Assembly: GCF_031180965.1 (NCBI RefSeq)
Contig: NZ_JAPSLH010000006.1
Coordinates: forward strand, 1-64,000
Origin: Chelativorans sp.
GTDB lineage: Bacteria; Pseudomonadota; Alphaproteobacteria; Rhizobiales; Rhizobiaceae
DNA: 64,000 nucleotides
Direction of reading: 5' to 3'
Shown here: one piece after another, positions 44,904 to 54,186 of the stretch
Layout of the letters: every line of letters begins with the position of its first letter
How positions within the stretch are numbered: the first letter of the stretch is position 1
Notes under the pieces: generated by a model
The model's database searches: none
Told to the model about the DNA's origin: nothing
The model's input: only the letters and a program-made list of their open reading frames with translations
Position numbers and translations under genes: made by a program

Positions 44904-45698
44904 CTACTCGGCCTTCGGAAGCGGCATTACCTCGACGGTGCTGGTGCCGGGATCGGGATCGACACCGAACCACTTCTTGTGGATGGCCGCGAGCGTCCCG
45001 TCCTGTTTCATGGCGGAGATCGCGTCATTGGCCTCGACGATCAGCGGGTGGTCCTTTCGCGCCATCATGGCGAAGCGCTCGCCGGTGGGGATGCGCACAA
45101 GGATCTTCAGCCCCGGCGTCTGCGTCATGGCATATTGAAAGCCGGCAATCTCACCGGCGCCGCCCTCGATGCGGCCGTTCTGCACCTCCAGCAGCAGGTC
45201 TTGCTGGGCGTTGTAGCTGCGCACCTCCGCAAGCCCGAGCTTGTCCTTGTTCTCGTTTGCCCATTTCTCGCCGGTGGTGCCGGCCACCACGCCGATCACC
45301 TTGCCCTTGAGGTCATCGAGGGAATCGACCGTCGAATCCTCCCGCCCCACCACAGTCCCGTCGCTGTCGTAATAAGGCTGGGTGAACGACTGGTTCTGCA
45401 GTCGATCGTTGGTGATCGAGATCGAAGAGATGGCAAAATCGATGCGGCCGGAGCTGGTGGCGGCGAAAAGCGCCTGGAAACCCATATCCTGGAACTCGAC
45501 CTCCCTGCCGAGCCGCTTGGCGACCTCGGTCGCCACATCGACCTCGAAGCCTTCGAAGGCGCCGCTCTCCGTCTTGTATTCCCAGGGCGGATTGGCCGGG
45601 TAGGCGCCGACAACGATCTTTTCCTGCGAAGCCGCAGGCGCAGCCAGGGAAAGGGCGATTGCCGCCGCGATGCCCGCAATGGAAATACGAATTCTCAT
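44904..45698 (-). CDS. Amino acid ABC transporter substrate-binding protein, family 3
   Basis: 264 aa. Signal peptide MRIRISIAGIAAAIALSLAAPAAS. SBP_bac_3 features: YPANPPWEYKTESGAFEGFEVDVATEVAKRLG, MGFQALFAATSSGRIDFAISSISIT, and GKVIGVVAGTTGEKW. Periplasmic receptor for a polar amino acid or analogue. First gene of a minus-strand operon that continues through the permease, TRAP genes and three enzyme genes to 38821. Confidence 0.92.
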   Translation of the reverse strand: MRIRISIAGIAAAIALSLAAPAASQEKIVVGAYPANPPWEYKTESGAFEGFEVDVATEVAKRLGREVEFQDMGFQALFAATSSGRIDFAISSISITNDRLQNQSFTQPYYDSDGTVVGREDSTVDSLDDLKGKVIGVVAGTTGEKWANENKDKLGLAEVRSYNAQQDLLLEVQNGRIEGGAGEIAGFQYAMTQTPGLKILVRIPTGERFAMMARKDHPLIVEANDAISAMKQDGTLAAIHKKWFGVDPDPGTSTVEVMPLPKAE

Positions 45699-46146
45699 GC
45701 CAGTCCTCCTTCGATCAGGCCGGCGGCCGTCCTGTGTAAGCCGCGGGCAGTTCCCCTTTGTGCCGGCAGCACGCCGCCCTCGGGAGAGCGCGACGGCCGC
45801 TTCTTTTCACACCAGTTCTGCTCAAATGATCACGAGAATTGACGGCGATCAACGAAAATCCTTCAAGCATGAAACTTTTCGCCAATTACCCCACCATCTA
45901 AGCAGCCTCCGCCGCTCGCCGAGCCGACGTTTGCAACTGCATGTTTTGCCGACTGACACACAAGCGGGGAAACGGTTGGCCTCCCACCCTGTGGGCCAAT
46001 GCTGATCAGGCTTCACCTCGTGGCGGACTACATTTATTCCTGTTGGCCGCCCGAGACTAAATTTGCAGATGCAAATAAATCCGTCTAGTCTCTTCCGCGG
46101 AATGCGCAGGTGCTCCGGCGAGGGGCCGGTGACATGGAGGGAAGAA
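45699..46146. other. 448-bp divergent intergenic region
   Basis: Separates the family 3 binding-protein gene (minus) from the isatin-hydrolase-like gene (plus). No coding sequence seen. It contains a TGATCAC half-palindrome near 45825, an inverted repeat TTGGCC (45976-45981) / GGCCAA (45994-45999), and the nested palindrome at 46053-46092. It should hold two divergent promoters, neither of which I can place with confidence. Confidence 0.6.
46053..46092. promoter_or_regulatory. Nested palindromes, probable MarR operator
   Basis: Inner arms ATTTGCA (46061-46067) and TGCAAAT (46070-46076) are exact with a 2-nt centre, the size of a MarR site. Outer arms GAGACTA (46053-46059) and TAGTCTC (46086-46092) are also exact. 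It lies 55-94 bp upstream of the 46147 start codon. The MarR gene two positions downstream (47062) is the natural candidate regulator. Confidence 0.6.
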
Positions 46147-46938
46147 ATGTCTGCTGCAGCTACATTGGGTCAATTTGCCGAACAGCTCCTGAGCGGCGAG
46201 ATTGAGGTGGTGGACCTTACTGCTCCACTCGGGCCCGACACGCCGATCATAAAGCTGCCGCCGGAACTGGCGGTCGACACCCCGAAAGTGGAGATCCACA
46301 CCATCTCCGAATATGACGACAAGGGTCCGTTCTGGGCGTGGAACTGGCTGAAGCTGGGTGAGCATTCCGGAACGCATTTCGACGCGCCGCACCACTGGAT
46401 CACCGGCAAGGAATTTTCCGACGGCTTTACCGACACGATCCCGGCGACGAATTTCGTCGCGCCGGCGAATGTGATCGACTGCTCGGCCGAGAGCGCGGGA
46501 AATCCCGACTTTCTGCTCACGGCTGACGGCGTGCGGGCCTGGGAGGCCAAGCACGGCCCGATCGGCAAGGGCGAATGGGTGCTGATGCGCACCGACTGGG
46601 ACCGGCGCAACGGCTCGGAGGAGGAGTTCCTCAACGCCGACGAGAACGGCCCGCACTCCCCAGGTCCCAGCGTCGACTGCATCGAATATATCCTGGAACG
46701 TGGCGCGATCGGCTGGGGCACACAGTGCATCGGCACCGATGCCGGCCAGGCAGGCGGCATGGAGCCGCCGTTCCCGGCGCACAATCTCGTGCACAAAGCG
46801 AATAGGTATGGCCTTGCAAGCCTCTGCAACCTCGACAGGCTGCCGCCCAAGGGCGCCATACTGATCGCCGCTCCGCTTAAGATCGTGAGGGGGACGGGCA
46901 GCCCCGTGCGCGCACTGGCGCTCGTGCCGAAGGAGTAG
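46147..46938 (+). CDS. Cyclase-family hydrolase, isatin hydrolase-like
   Basis: 263 aa, PF04199. Metal-binding motif HSGTHFDAPHHW (about 75-87), and CIGTDAGQAGGMEPPFPAHN near the C-terminus. From memory, length and many segments agree with the Labrenzia isatin hydrolase, a Mn-dependent enzyme that opens isatin to isatinate; kynurenine formamidases belong to the same family but match less well. Start 46147 follows GGAGGGAAGAA; an upstream in-frame start at 46063 would lie in the operator. Followed by marR and indolepyruvate oxidoreductase genes, which supports an indole-derived substrate. Confidence 0.82.
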   Translation: MSAAATLGQFAEQLLSGEIEVVDLTAPLGPDTPIIKLPPELAVDTPKVEIHTISEYDDKGPFWAWNWLKLGEHSGTHFDAPHHWITGKEFSDGFTDTIPATNFVAPANVIDCSAESAGNPDFLLTADGVRAWEAKHGPIGKGEWVLMRTDWDRRNGSEEEFLNADENGPHSPGPSVDCIEYILERGAIGWGTQCIGTDAGQAGGMEPPFPAHNLVHKANRYGLASLCNLDRLPPKGAILIAAPLKIVRGTGSPVRALALVPKE

Positions 46939-47061
46939 CATGCAGGCGGGGGATCTCGTAACCGCCGGCGGTCGGCACGCTCCGATCGCATGTCCTGCCG
47001 CTGTGCGGGCTTGGCAGCCGGCCGGCGGGCAGTCGGCTCGCCCTGCGGAAGAGGAGTTCTG

Positions 47062-47547
47062 ATGAACGATCACGCGATCATCGGTGTCGGTCAGGACGGG
47101 CCGCGGCTCGGCGAAATCGGCCTGCAGCAGTTCGCGCCCTATCTCATGAACCGCATCATGGGGCGCTACAACGCCTCGCTGAGGGCAGAGCTTGCCAGGA
47201 TGGGGCTCACCACGCCCAAGATGCGCACGCTGGCGATCCTGTCGGTGATCGACAATCTCGCCATCAGCCAGCTTGGGGTCTATGCGGTGGTGGATGTCTC
47301 GACGCTCAGCCGCGCGCTCGATTCGCTCGAAGCCGAGGGGCTCGTGCGCCGAGTCCCCGATGCCGAGGATAGCCGCTCCACGCGGGTGACGATCACGGAG
47401 GAAGGCCGCATCGCCTTCGAAAAGCTGTGGCCGACCATGCGGCAGAGCTATGAGCGGATGTTCGTGGGCATCGATGCCGCGGAGCGCGCGGCCTTCGTGG
47501 CGACGCTGCAGAAAATTCTCGTCAACATCCGCAAGCACGATTTCTGA
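47062..47547 (+). CDS. MarR family transcriptional regulator
   Basis: 161 aa winged helix: LTTPKMRTLAILSVIDNLAISQLGVYAVVDVSTLSRALDSLEAEGLVRR spans the DNA-binding core, and DAEDSRSTRVTITEEG is the wing. Start 47062 follows GAGGAGTTCTG; the longer frame to 46990 lacks similarity. It sits between the cyclase and iorA, 11 bp from iorA. Probably a repressor released by an aromatic acid or indole compound. Confidence 0.9.
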   Translation: MNDHAIIGVGQDGPRLGEIGLQQFAPYLMNRIMGRYNASLRAELARMGLTTPKMRTLAILSVIDNLAISQLGVYAVVDVSTLSRALDSLEAEGLVRRVPDAEDSRSTRVTITEEGRIAFEKLWPTMRQSYERMFVGIDAAERAAFVATLQKILVNIRKHDF

Positions 47548-47558
47548 GGAGAAATGCG

Positions 47559-49712
47559 ATGGCTGAGCGATCCTTTGCCAAGGAGGTGCAGAAGCTCAGG
47601 CTTGGCGCGGGGGAGGAATTTTCCGGCGAGGGCATTCTCGCCATCACCAAGGCGCTCCTGCAATGCGGCGTCGGTTATGTCGGCGGCTATCAGGGCGCGC
47701 CGATCAGCCACTTGATGGACGTACTTGCCGACGCGCAGGAGATCCTCGGCGAACTCGGCGTGCATTTCGAGGCAAGCGCCTCGGAGGCGACCGCAACAGC
47801 CATGCTCGCCGCTTCGGTGCACTATCCGATCCGCGGGGCGGTTACCTTCAAATCCACCGTCGGCACGAACGTCGCCTCCGACGCGCTCGCCAACCTCGCC
47901 TCCGGCGGGGTCACCGGCGGCGCGCTCATCATCGTCGGCGAGGATTATGGCGAAGGCTCCTCCATCATGCAGGAGCGCAGCCATGCCTTCGCCATGAAGA
48001 GCCAGGTCTGGCTGCTCGATCCGCGACCGAACCTGCCTTCGATCGTCTCGGCCGTCGAGCACGGGTTCGAGCTGTCGGAGGCCTCGAACACGCCGGTGAT
48101 GCTGCAGGTGCGCATCCGCTGCTGCCATGTGCATGGCTCCTTCACCGCCAAGGACAACCGCCGCCCGCCCATGACGGTGGCGGACGCGCTGGAGAATCCC
48201 CGGCGCGACACGCAGCGCATCGTACTGCCGCCGGCCTCTTTCCTGCACGAGAAGGAGAAGATCGGAAAACGCCTTCCCGCGGCGATCGACTACATCAAGC
48301 GTCACAAGCTCAACGAGACCTTCGGGGGCGCCGGCAGCGTCGGCATCATCATGCAGGGAGGCATGTATAACGGCGTGATCCGCGCCTTGCAGAGGCTGGG
48401 GCTCGCCGACGTCTATGGCGACACTGACGTGCCGCTTTACGTGCTCAACGTCACCTATCCGCTCATCGAGGACGAACTCCTGGAGTTCTGCGCCACGAAG
48501 GATGCCGTGCTGGTCGTGGAGGAGGGGCAGCCGGACTATATCGAGCAGGCGCTTGGCGCGATGCTCTACAAGGCCGGCGCCACCGTGCGGCTCGAAGGCA
48601 AGGGCATCCTGCCCATGGCCGGCGAATACACCGGCGACGTGATGCTTTCCGGGATCGGCACGTTCCTGCGCAAGCACGCGTCCGACATGCTGGCACCGGC
48701 AATCCGCGCGCCGAACGTGCCCGCGCCGCCGCTTTACGAGGACCTCGCCAAGGCGGTGCCGATGCGGCCGCCGGGCTTCTGCGTCGGCTGCCCCGAGCGG
48801 CCGATCTTCGCCGCCACCAGGCTCGTCGAGCAGGAGCTCGGAAAACACCACATCGCATCCGATATCGGCTGCCACCTCTTTTCCATCATGCCCCCCTTCG
48901 ACCTGGGGGCCACCACCATGGGCTACGGCCTCGGGCCCGCCTCGGCTTCCGCCTTCAATTCGCCGGACGCAAAACGGCGCTCGATCTCCTTCGTCGGCGA
49001 TGGCGGCTTCTGGCACAACGGCCTCACCTCCTCGATCGGCAATGCCGTCTTCAACAAGAATGACGGGGTGATCGTCGTGGTCGACAACTTCTATTCGGCG
49101 GCCACAGGCGGGCAGGACATCTTGTCGTCCCGCGCCGCCAATCCGACGAGGACGACCAACAACCCCATACCGGCAGCGCTGAAGGGTATGGGCGTGAAGT
49201 GGATCCGCCATATCGAGCGGACCTATGACGTCGGAAAGCTGCGGGATACGCTGAAGGAAGCGCTGACAACGGAGGAGAGGGGGCCGAAAGTCATCGTCGC
49301 CTCCTCCGAATGCATGCTCAACCGGCAGCGGCGGGAGAATCCAATCCGCCGCAAAGCTATCGCCGACGGCAGACGCGTGGTGAAGACGAAATTCGGCGTG
49401 GACGAGGATGTCTGCACGGGCGACCACGCCTGCATGCGTCTTTCCGGGTGTCCGTCGCTGACGGTCAAGCATCTGGACGACCCGCTGCGCGATGATCCGG
49501 TGGCGGCCATCGACGAGAACTGCGTCGGCTGCGGCAATTGCGGCGAGGTGGCGGATGCGGCCGTGCTCTGCCCCTCCTTCTACCAGGCCGATGTGGTGAA
49601 CAATCCAGGCAAGTGGGAGCGCTTCTGGTTCTCCCTGCGCCAGCGCGCCATCGGATGGCTGCAGGCGCGGCGCGAGAGCCGCAGGCTCGTCTTTACGGAG
49701 AGCGCCGCGTGA
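47559..49712 (+). CDS. iorA: Indolepyruvate:ferredoxin oxidoreductase, alpha subunit
   Basis: 717 aa. N-terminal pyrimidine-binding domain (GYQGAPISHLMDVL), central transketolase-like region, CxxC in GFCVGCPERP, TPP motif GDGGFWHNGLTSSIGNAVFNKNDGVIVVVDN, and a C-terminal ferredoxin-like domain with CTGDHACMRLSGCP and CVGCGNCGEVADAAVLCP. Decarboxylates an aryl-pyruvate to aryl-acetyl-CoA with ferredoxin reduction. The next gene's GTG overlaps its stop. Confidence 0.92.
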   Translation: MAERSFAKEVQKLRLGAGEEFSGEGILAITKALLQCGVGYVGGYQGAPISHLMDVLADAQEILGELGVHFEASASEATATAMLAASVHYPIRGAVTFKSTVGTNVASDALANLASGGVTGGALIIVGEDYGEGSSIMQERSHAFAMKSQVWLLDPRPNLPSIVSAVEHGFELSEASNTPVMLQVRIRCCHVHGSFTAKDNRRPPMTVADALENPRRDTQRIVLPPASFLHEKEKIGKRLPAAIDYIKRHKLNETFGGAGSVGIIMQGGMYNGVIRALQRLGLADVYGDTDVPLYVLNVTYPLIEDELLEFCATKDAVLVVEEGQPDYIEQALGAMLYKAGATVRLEGKGILPMAGEYTGDVMLSGIGTFLRKHASDMLAPAIRAPNVPAPPLYEDLAKAVPMRPPGFCVGCPERPIFAATRLVEQELGKHHIASDIGCHLFSIMPPFDLGATTMGYGLGPASASAFNSPDAKRRSISFVGDGGFWHNGLTSSIGNAVFNKNDGVIVVVDNFYSAATGGQDILSSRAANPTRTTNNPIPAALKGMGVKWIRHIERTYDVGKLRDTLKEALTTEERGPKVIVASSECMLNRQRRENPIRRKAIADGRRVVKTKFGVDEDVCTGDHACMRLSGCPSLTVKHLDDPLRDDPVAAIDENCVGCGNCGEVADAAVLCPSFYQADVVNNPGKWERFWFSLRQRAIGWLQARRESRRLVFTESAA

Positions 49713-51280
49713 GGCTTGGACTGCCCGCAGGCCCGGACTCCACCCAGGGCATCATAAAGCTCGCCATCCTTGCCGTGGGCGGGCAGGGCGGCGGCGTGCT
49801 CACCAACTGGATCACCGACCTTGCCCAGCGCTGCGGCTGGCATGTGCAGGCGACCTCGGTCGCAGGCGTGGCGCAGCGCACGGGCGCCACGATCTATTAT
49901 CTGGAGATGATGCCGAAGGACCCTGCGTCGCCGGAGCGGCGGCCAGTCTTCGCGCTCAGTCCCGCGCCCGGCGACGTGGATATCGTGATCGCCGCCGAGC
50001 TTGCGGAGGCGGGCAGGGCCGTCCTGCGCGGCTTCGTTACGCCGGAGCGCACGGCGCTCATTGCCTCCAGCCACCGCATGCTGGCCGTATCGGAGAAGAT
50101 CGTGCCCGGCGACGGGCGGGCTGATGCCACGAAAGTGCTGCAGCGGGCCGCCGAAGCCTCGCGCCGGTTCATCCACTTCGACATGGAGGCGATTGCCCGG
50201 AGAGCGGGCAGCGTGGTTTCCGCGAGCCTTTTCGGCGCTCTGGCTGGTTCAGGCGAACTGCCTTTCCCTCGCGCAGAATATGAAGCGACGATCAGGGCCG
50301 GCGGGCGCGGGGCGGAAGCGAGCCTTGCCGCCTTTGCCGCTGCCCATGAGCGCGCGGCAGCACCCGCGGCACCGGAACCCATGCCTTCGGCCCCGGCCCA
50401 ACTCGTTCATGGGGCGAGCGGACCCCGGCGACTTCAGGAGGAATGGACCGCGCTTTCACGGCGCGTGGCCACGCTGCCGCTGCCTGTTCGCGAACTGGCC
50501 GAGCCCGGCCTGCGCAAGGTGGTGGATTTCCTCGACTGCGCCTATGGCAGGGAATATCTCGACCGGCTCGAAAGGATCGTCGCCGGCGACAGGGATGAAA
50601 AGGGTTTCGCCTTCTCGCGGGAAGCCGCGAAGTATCTCGCCAATGCCATGGTCTATGACGACATCATCCGCGTCGCCGACCTGAAGACGCGCTCCTCGCG
50701 CGCCGAGCGTGTGCGCCGCGAGGTCCGCCTTGCCGAAGATCAGACGCTCGCCACCACGGAATATTTCCACCCGCGCATGCAGGAGATTGTCGGCTTGCTT
50801 CCGGCGCGGCTCGGTGCGGGCATAGCAGGAAGACCCGCCATGATGGGACGCCTCGACCGTTTCGTTGACCGCGGGCGCCGTATCCGCACGGATGGCATCT
50901 TCGGATTCGGCATGCTTTGGGTGATCGCAGGACTGCGGCGGTTCCGGCGCGCCCTGCTGCGGCACCAGGTCGAAACGCAGCATCTTGAGAGTTGGCTGGA
51001 CCTGGCCCTGCGGGAACGTGCGCAAAACTACGATCTCGGCGTCGAGGTGCTGAAATGCCGGCGCCTGATCAAGGGCTATTCCGACACCCATGCCCGCGGC
51101 CATTCCAAGTTCGACCGGGTTCTCGCCTGCCTGCCGATGCTGCGCGGACGCCTGGACGCGGCCGACTGGATCAGGCGCTTGCGCGAGGCGGCTCTCGCGG
51201 ACGCCGAGGGTACCGCCCTCGAAGGCGCGATCCGCACAGTGCGCTCCTTCGCCGAGGAGGCGAGGGAAGACGCAATCTGA
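49709..51280 (+). CDS. iorB: Indolepyruvate:ferredoxin oxidoreductase, beta subunit with C-terminal DUF6537-like extension
   Basis: 523 aa. Residues about 1-200 form the 2-oxoacid oxidoreductase gamma-type domain (ILAVGGQGGGVLTNWITDLA, SVAGVAQRTGATIYY). Residues about 235-515 are a helical extension seen in long aerobic IorB proteins. The archaeal beta subunit is only about 200 aa, so this is the fused bacterial type. Start GTG 49709 overlaps the iorA stop (GTGA). Confidence 0.9.
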   Translation: MRLGLPAGPDSTQGIIKLAILAVGGQGGGVLTNWITDLAQRCGWHVQATSVAGVAQRTGATIYYLEMMPKDPASPERRPVFALSPAPGDVDIVIAAELAEAGRAVLRGFVTPERTALIASSHRMLAVSEKIVPGDGRADATKVLQRAAEASRRFIHFDMEAIARRAGSVVSASLFGALAGSGELPFPRAEYEATIRAGGRGAEASLAAFAAAHERAAAPAAPEPMPSAPAQLVHGASGPRRLQEEWTALSRRVATLPLPVRELAEPGLRKVVDFLDCAYGREYLDRLERIVAGDRDEKGFAFSREAAKYLANAMVYDDIIRVADLKTRSSRAERVRREVRLAEDQTLATTEYFHPRMQEIVGLLPARLGAGIAGRPAMMGRLDRFVDRGRRIRTDGIFGFGMLWVIAGLRRFRRALLRHQVETQHLESWLDLALRERAQNYDLGVEVLKCRRLIKGYSDTHARGHSKFDRVLACLPMLRGRLDAADWIRRLREAALADAEGTALEGAIRTVRSFAEEAREDAI

Positions 51281-51392
51281 TCTGGCGTCTGTCGCCCCCT
51301 GGCGGTTTCCGTGACGGAAGAGCTTGACGGATCGGTGGTGCAGATGCCTGAAATGCGCTCCTCGAGAAGGTCAGGATAGCAAAGTCGGACTC

Positions 51393-52631
51393 ATGAGATC
51401 AGCTGCCGAAACGAGCAATGAAAGGATCCTCGTTGTGGGCGGCGGCCAGGCGGGCTTCTCCCTGGCCGCCAAGCTGCGCGCCCTGGGGCATGCGGGCCCG
51501 ATCGCCATAGTCGGCGAGGAGCCGCACATGCCCTATCAGCGGCCGCCGCTCTCGAAAGCGTTCCTACTCGGGGATCTGGAGCGGGACCGGCTTGTCTTCC
51601 GGCCGGGCGATTTTTTCGAGAAACAGAATATTGAGCTCGTGCTCGGCTCGCCCGCCAGGGAGCTTGACCCGAAGGCGCGCAAAATCGCCCTAACAGACGG
51701 GCGCGAGCTTGCTTATGACGTGGCGGTGCTTGCCACCGGCGCCGAGCCGCGCCGCCTTCCCGAGGCGATGGGCGGCTCGCTTGCCGGCCTCTATTATCTT
51801 CGAACCATCGCCGATGCGGAGGCGCTGGCGCCGGCGCTTCAGCCCGGCCGCCATGCGGTGGTGATCGGCGGCGGCTATATCGGCCTGGAAGCGGCCGCGA
51901 GCGCCCACAAGCACGGGCTTACCGTCACCCTGGTCGAGGCGACGGAGCGCATCCTGCAGCGCGTTGCCGCGCCGGAGACCTCGAATTATTTCCGCCGGCT
52001 CCACAGCCAGAAGGGCGTGCAGCTTTTGGAGGGCGTGGGCGTTTCGGCGCTGATCGGCAGCGGCGGCAGACTTGTCGCCGTCGGCCTTTCCAATGGCGCG
52101 GAAATCCCGGCCGATCTTGCCATTGTCGGCATTGGGGTCAGCCCTCGCACAGAGCTTGCCGCGTCGGCTGGCCTCGCAGTGGAAAACGGCGTGATGGTGG
52201 ACGAGTTCTGCCGAACCTCCGACGAGCGTATCTTCGCGGTTGGCGACTGCGCGTCCTTTCCCCATCGCGGCATGCGGCTGCGCCTTGAAAGCGTGGGCCA
52301 TGCCATCGATCATGCCGAGCGCGCGGCGGAAATCATCATGGGCGGCGACACGCCCTACAGGGCAAAACCATGGTTCTGGTCCGACCAGTTCCACTGCAAG
52401 CTGCAGATCGCCGGCCTCAATCACGGCTATGACGGGGTCTTCGTCCGCCCGGGCACGCACAACGAGTCGGTCTCCCACTGGTATTTCCGCGGCGAGGAGC
52501 TTCTGGCGGTCGATGCCATGAACGAGCCGAAGGCCTTCATGCTCGGCAAGCGGATGCTCGAAGCCGGGCGCCTTCCCAAGCCGGAGCAGGTGGTCGATCC
52601 TCAGATGGACCTGAAGGCGCTCCTCGGCTGA
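51393..52631 (+). CDS. FAD-dependent ferredoxin/rubredoxin reductase-like protein
   Basis: 412 aa. FAD motif ILVVGGGQAGFSLAAKLRALG, YQRPPLSKAFLLGD, NAD motif VIGGGYIGLEAAASAHKHG, ERIFAVGDCASFP, and a C-terminal reductase domain with WFWSDQFHCKLQIAGL, all typical of oxygenase-coupled reductases such as rhodocoxin or dioxygenase ferredoxin reductases. No oxygenase or ferredoxin gene is adjacent. It lies 112 bp after iorB on the same strand, so it might re-oxidise the ferredoxin that IorAB reduces; inference. Confidence 0.85.
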   Translation: MRSAAETSNERILVVGGGQAGFSLAAKLRALGHAGPIAIVGEEPHMPYQRPPLSKAFLLGDLERDRLVFRPGDFFEKQNIELVLGSPARELDPKARKIALTDGRELAYDVAVLATGAEPRRLPEAMGGSLAGLYYLRTIADAEALAPALQPGRHAVVIGGGYIGLEAAASAHKHGLTVTLVEATERILQRVAAPETSNYFRRLHSQKGVQLLEGVGVSALIGSGGRLVAVGLSNGAEIPADLAIVGIGVSPRTELAASAGLAVENGVMVDEFCRTSDERIFAVGDCASFPHRGMRLRLESVGHAIDHAERAAEIIMGGDTPYRAKPWFWSDQFHCKLQIAGLNHGYDGVFVRPGTHNESVSHWYFRGEELLAVDAMNEPKAFMLGKRMLEAGRLPKPEQVVDPQMDLKALLG

Positions 52632-52637
52632 GGGGGC

Positions 52638-54134
52638 TCAGAATCTCGGTATGTCCGGAAAGGGCACCTTGCCGCGATGGATATGCATGCGGCCGAGCTC
52701 GGCGCATCGGTGGAGCTGCGGGAAGACCTTTCCGGGATTGAGCAGGTGGTTCGGGTCGAAGGCGCATTTGACGCGGATCTGCTGGTTGAGATCCTCTTCC
52801 GAGAACATCTCGGGCATCAGGTCGCGCTTTTCCACTCCCACGCCATGCTCACCCGTCAGCACGCCTCCCACCTTGACGCAGAGCCGCAGGATATCCGCTC
52901 CGAAAGCTTCCGCCCGCTCCAGTTCGCCCGGCTTGTTCGCGTCATAGAGGATAAGCGGATGCAGGTTGCCGTCACCCGCATGGAAGACATTGGCAACGCG
53001 CAGCCCGTATTTCTCCGAAAGCTCGCGCATGCCGGCAAGCACCCGCGGCAGCTCTTTCCGCGGGATCGTGCCGTCCATGCAATAATAATCGGGCGAGATG
53101 CGGCCGACGGCGGGAAAGGCCGCCTTGCGTCCGGCCCAGAAGGAAAGGCGCTCCTCGTCGGAACTGGACACGCGGCTTGTCGTGGCTCCGTTGGCCCCGG
53201 CGATCGCCTCCACGCGCCCGATCAGGTGATCCACTTCCGCCAAGGGACCGTCCAGCTCGACGATCAGCAGCGCCTCCACGTCGAGCGGATAGCCAGCATG
53301 GACGAAATCCTCGGCGGCGTGGATCGCCGGCCGGTCCATCATCTCCATGCCGCCGGGAATAATGCCGGCGCCGATGATGTCGGCCACGCACTGGCCCGCC
53401 TGCTCGCTTGAGGGAAAACCGATGAGGAGCGCGCGCGCCGTCTCCGGCTTCTTCAGGATGCGCACCGTGACTTCCGTCACCACGCCGAGCAGGCCCTCCG
53501 AGCCGGTCATCAGCCCGAGCAGGTCGTAACCTTCCGAATCCAGATGCTTGCCACCGAGGCGGATCACCTCGCCATTCATCAGCACCATCTGGATTCCAAG
53601 TATGTTGTTCGCGGTGAGCCCGTATTTCAGGCAGTGCACGCCGCCCGAATTCTCCGCCACATTGCCGCCGATGGAGCAGGCGATCTGCGAGGAGGGATCG
53701 GGCGCGTAGTAGAAGCCTTCATGCTCCACCGCATGCGTGATGCCGAGATTGGTGACCCCCGGCTGCGCGACTACGGCCCGGTTGGCAAAATCGATCTCCA
53801 GGATCCGGTTGAAGCGGCTCATGACGAGCAGAACCGCATCCTCAAGCGGCAATGCGCCGCCGGAGAGCGATGTGCCGGAGCCGCGCGGCACCACGCGGAT
53901 ATTGCGCTCGTGGCAGTATTTCAGGATGCGCGAGACCTGCGCCACAGTCTCCGGCAGGACGACGACGAGCGGCATTTGCCGATAGGCGGTGAGCCCGTCG
54001 CTCTCGAAGGCGCGCATCTCGTTCTCGGCATCCACCACGCCTTCGCCGGGTACGATGATGCGCATATCGGCCACGATCTCCTCGCGCCGGGCGAGGGTGG
54101 CAGCATCCGCTTTGGGCATATGCAGTCCGGACAT
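52638..54134 (-). CDS. glcD: Glycolate oxidase FAD subunit GlcD
   Basis: 498 aa, about the size of Escherichia coli GlcD (499). FAD_binding_4 domain with PRGSGTSLSGGALPLEDAV and YYAPDPSSQIACSIGGNVAENSGG, C-terminal FAD-oxidase domain with RISPDYYCMDGTIPR, NVFHAGDGNLHPLIL and GVLTGEHGVGVEK, and the family ending LHRCAELGRMHIHRGKVPFP. It is far from glcE-glcF (14056-17026) and divergent from a GntR gene that precedes lutABC. A D-lactate dehydrogenase role is possible but the C-terminus favours GlcD. Confidence 0.92.
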   Translation of the reverse strand: MSGLHMPKADAATLARREEIVADMRIIVPGEGVVDAENEMRAFESDGLTAYRQMPLVVVLPETVAQVSRILKYCHERNIRVVPRGSGTSLSGGALPLEDAVLLVMSRFNRILEIDFANRAVVAQPGVTNLGITHAVEHEGFYYAPDPSSQIACSIGGNVAENSGGVHCLKYGLTANNILGIQMVLMNGEVIRLGGKHLDSEGYDLLGLMTGSEGLLGVVTEVTVRILKKPETARALLIGFPSSEQAGQCVADIIGAGIIPGGMEMMDRPAIHAAEDFVHAGYPLDVEALLIVELDGPLAEVDHLIGRVEAIAGANGATTSRVSSSDEERLSFWAGRKAAFPAVGRISPDYYCMDGTIPRKELPRVLAGMRELSEKYGLRVANVFHAGDGNLHPLILYDANKPGELERAEAFGADILRLCVKVGGVLTGEHGVGVEKRDLMPEMFSEEDLNQQIRVKCAFDPNHLLNPGKVFPQLHRCAELGRMHIHRGKVPFPDIPRF

Positions 54135-54186
54135 GGAAACTGTCCCGGTGGCCAGGCGAGCGCGAAGTTTTTCCGCCCGTTTGCCA

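Noticed and set aside
45976..45999. TTGGCC/GGCCAA inverted repeat as a regulator site
   Set aside because: Short, GC-rich and not repeated near either neighbouring gene's likely promoter; mentioned only in the intergenic entry.
47448..49472. 674-codon minus-strand frame
   Set aside because: Lies wholly opposite iorA, which has TPP and Fe-S motifs; the antisense translation shows no domain.
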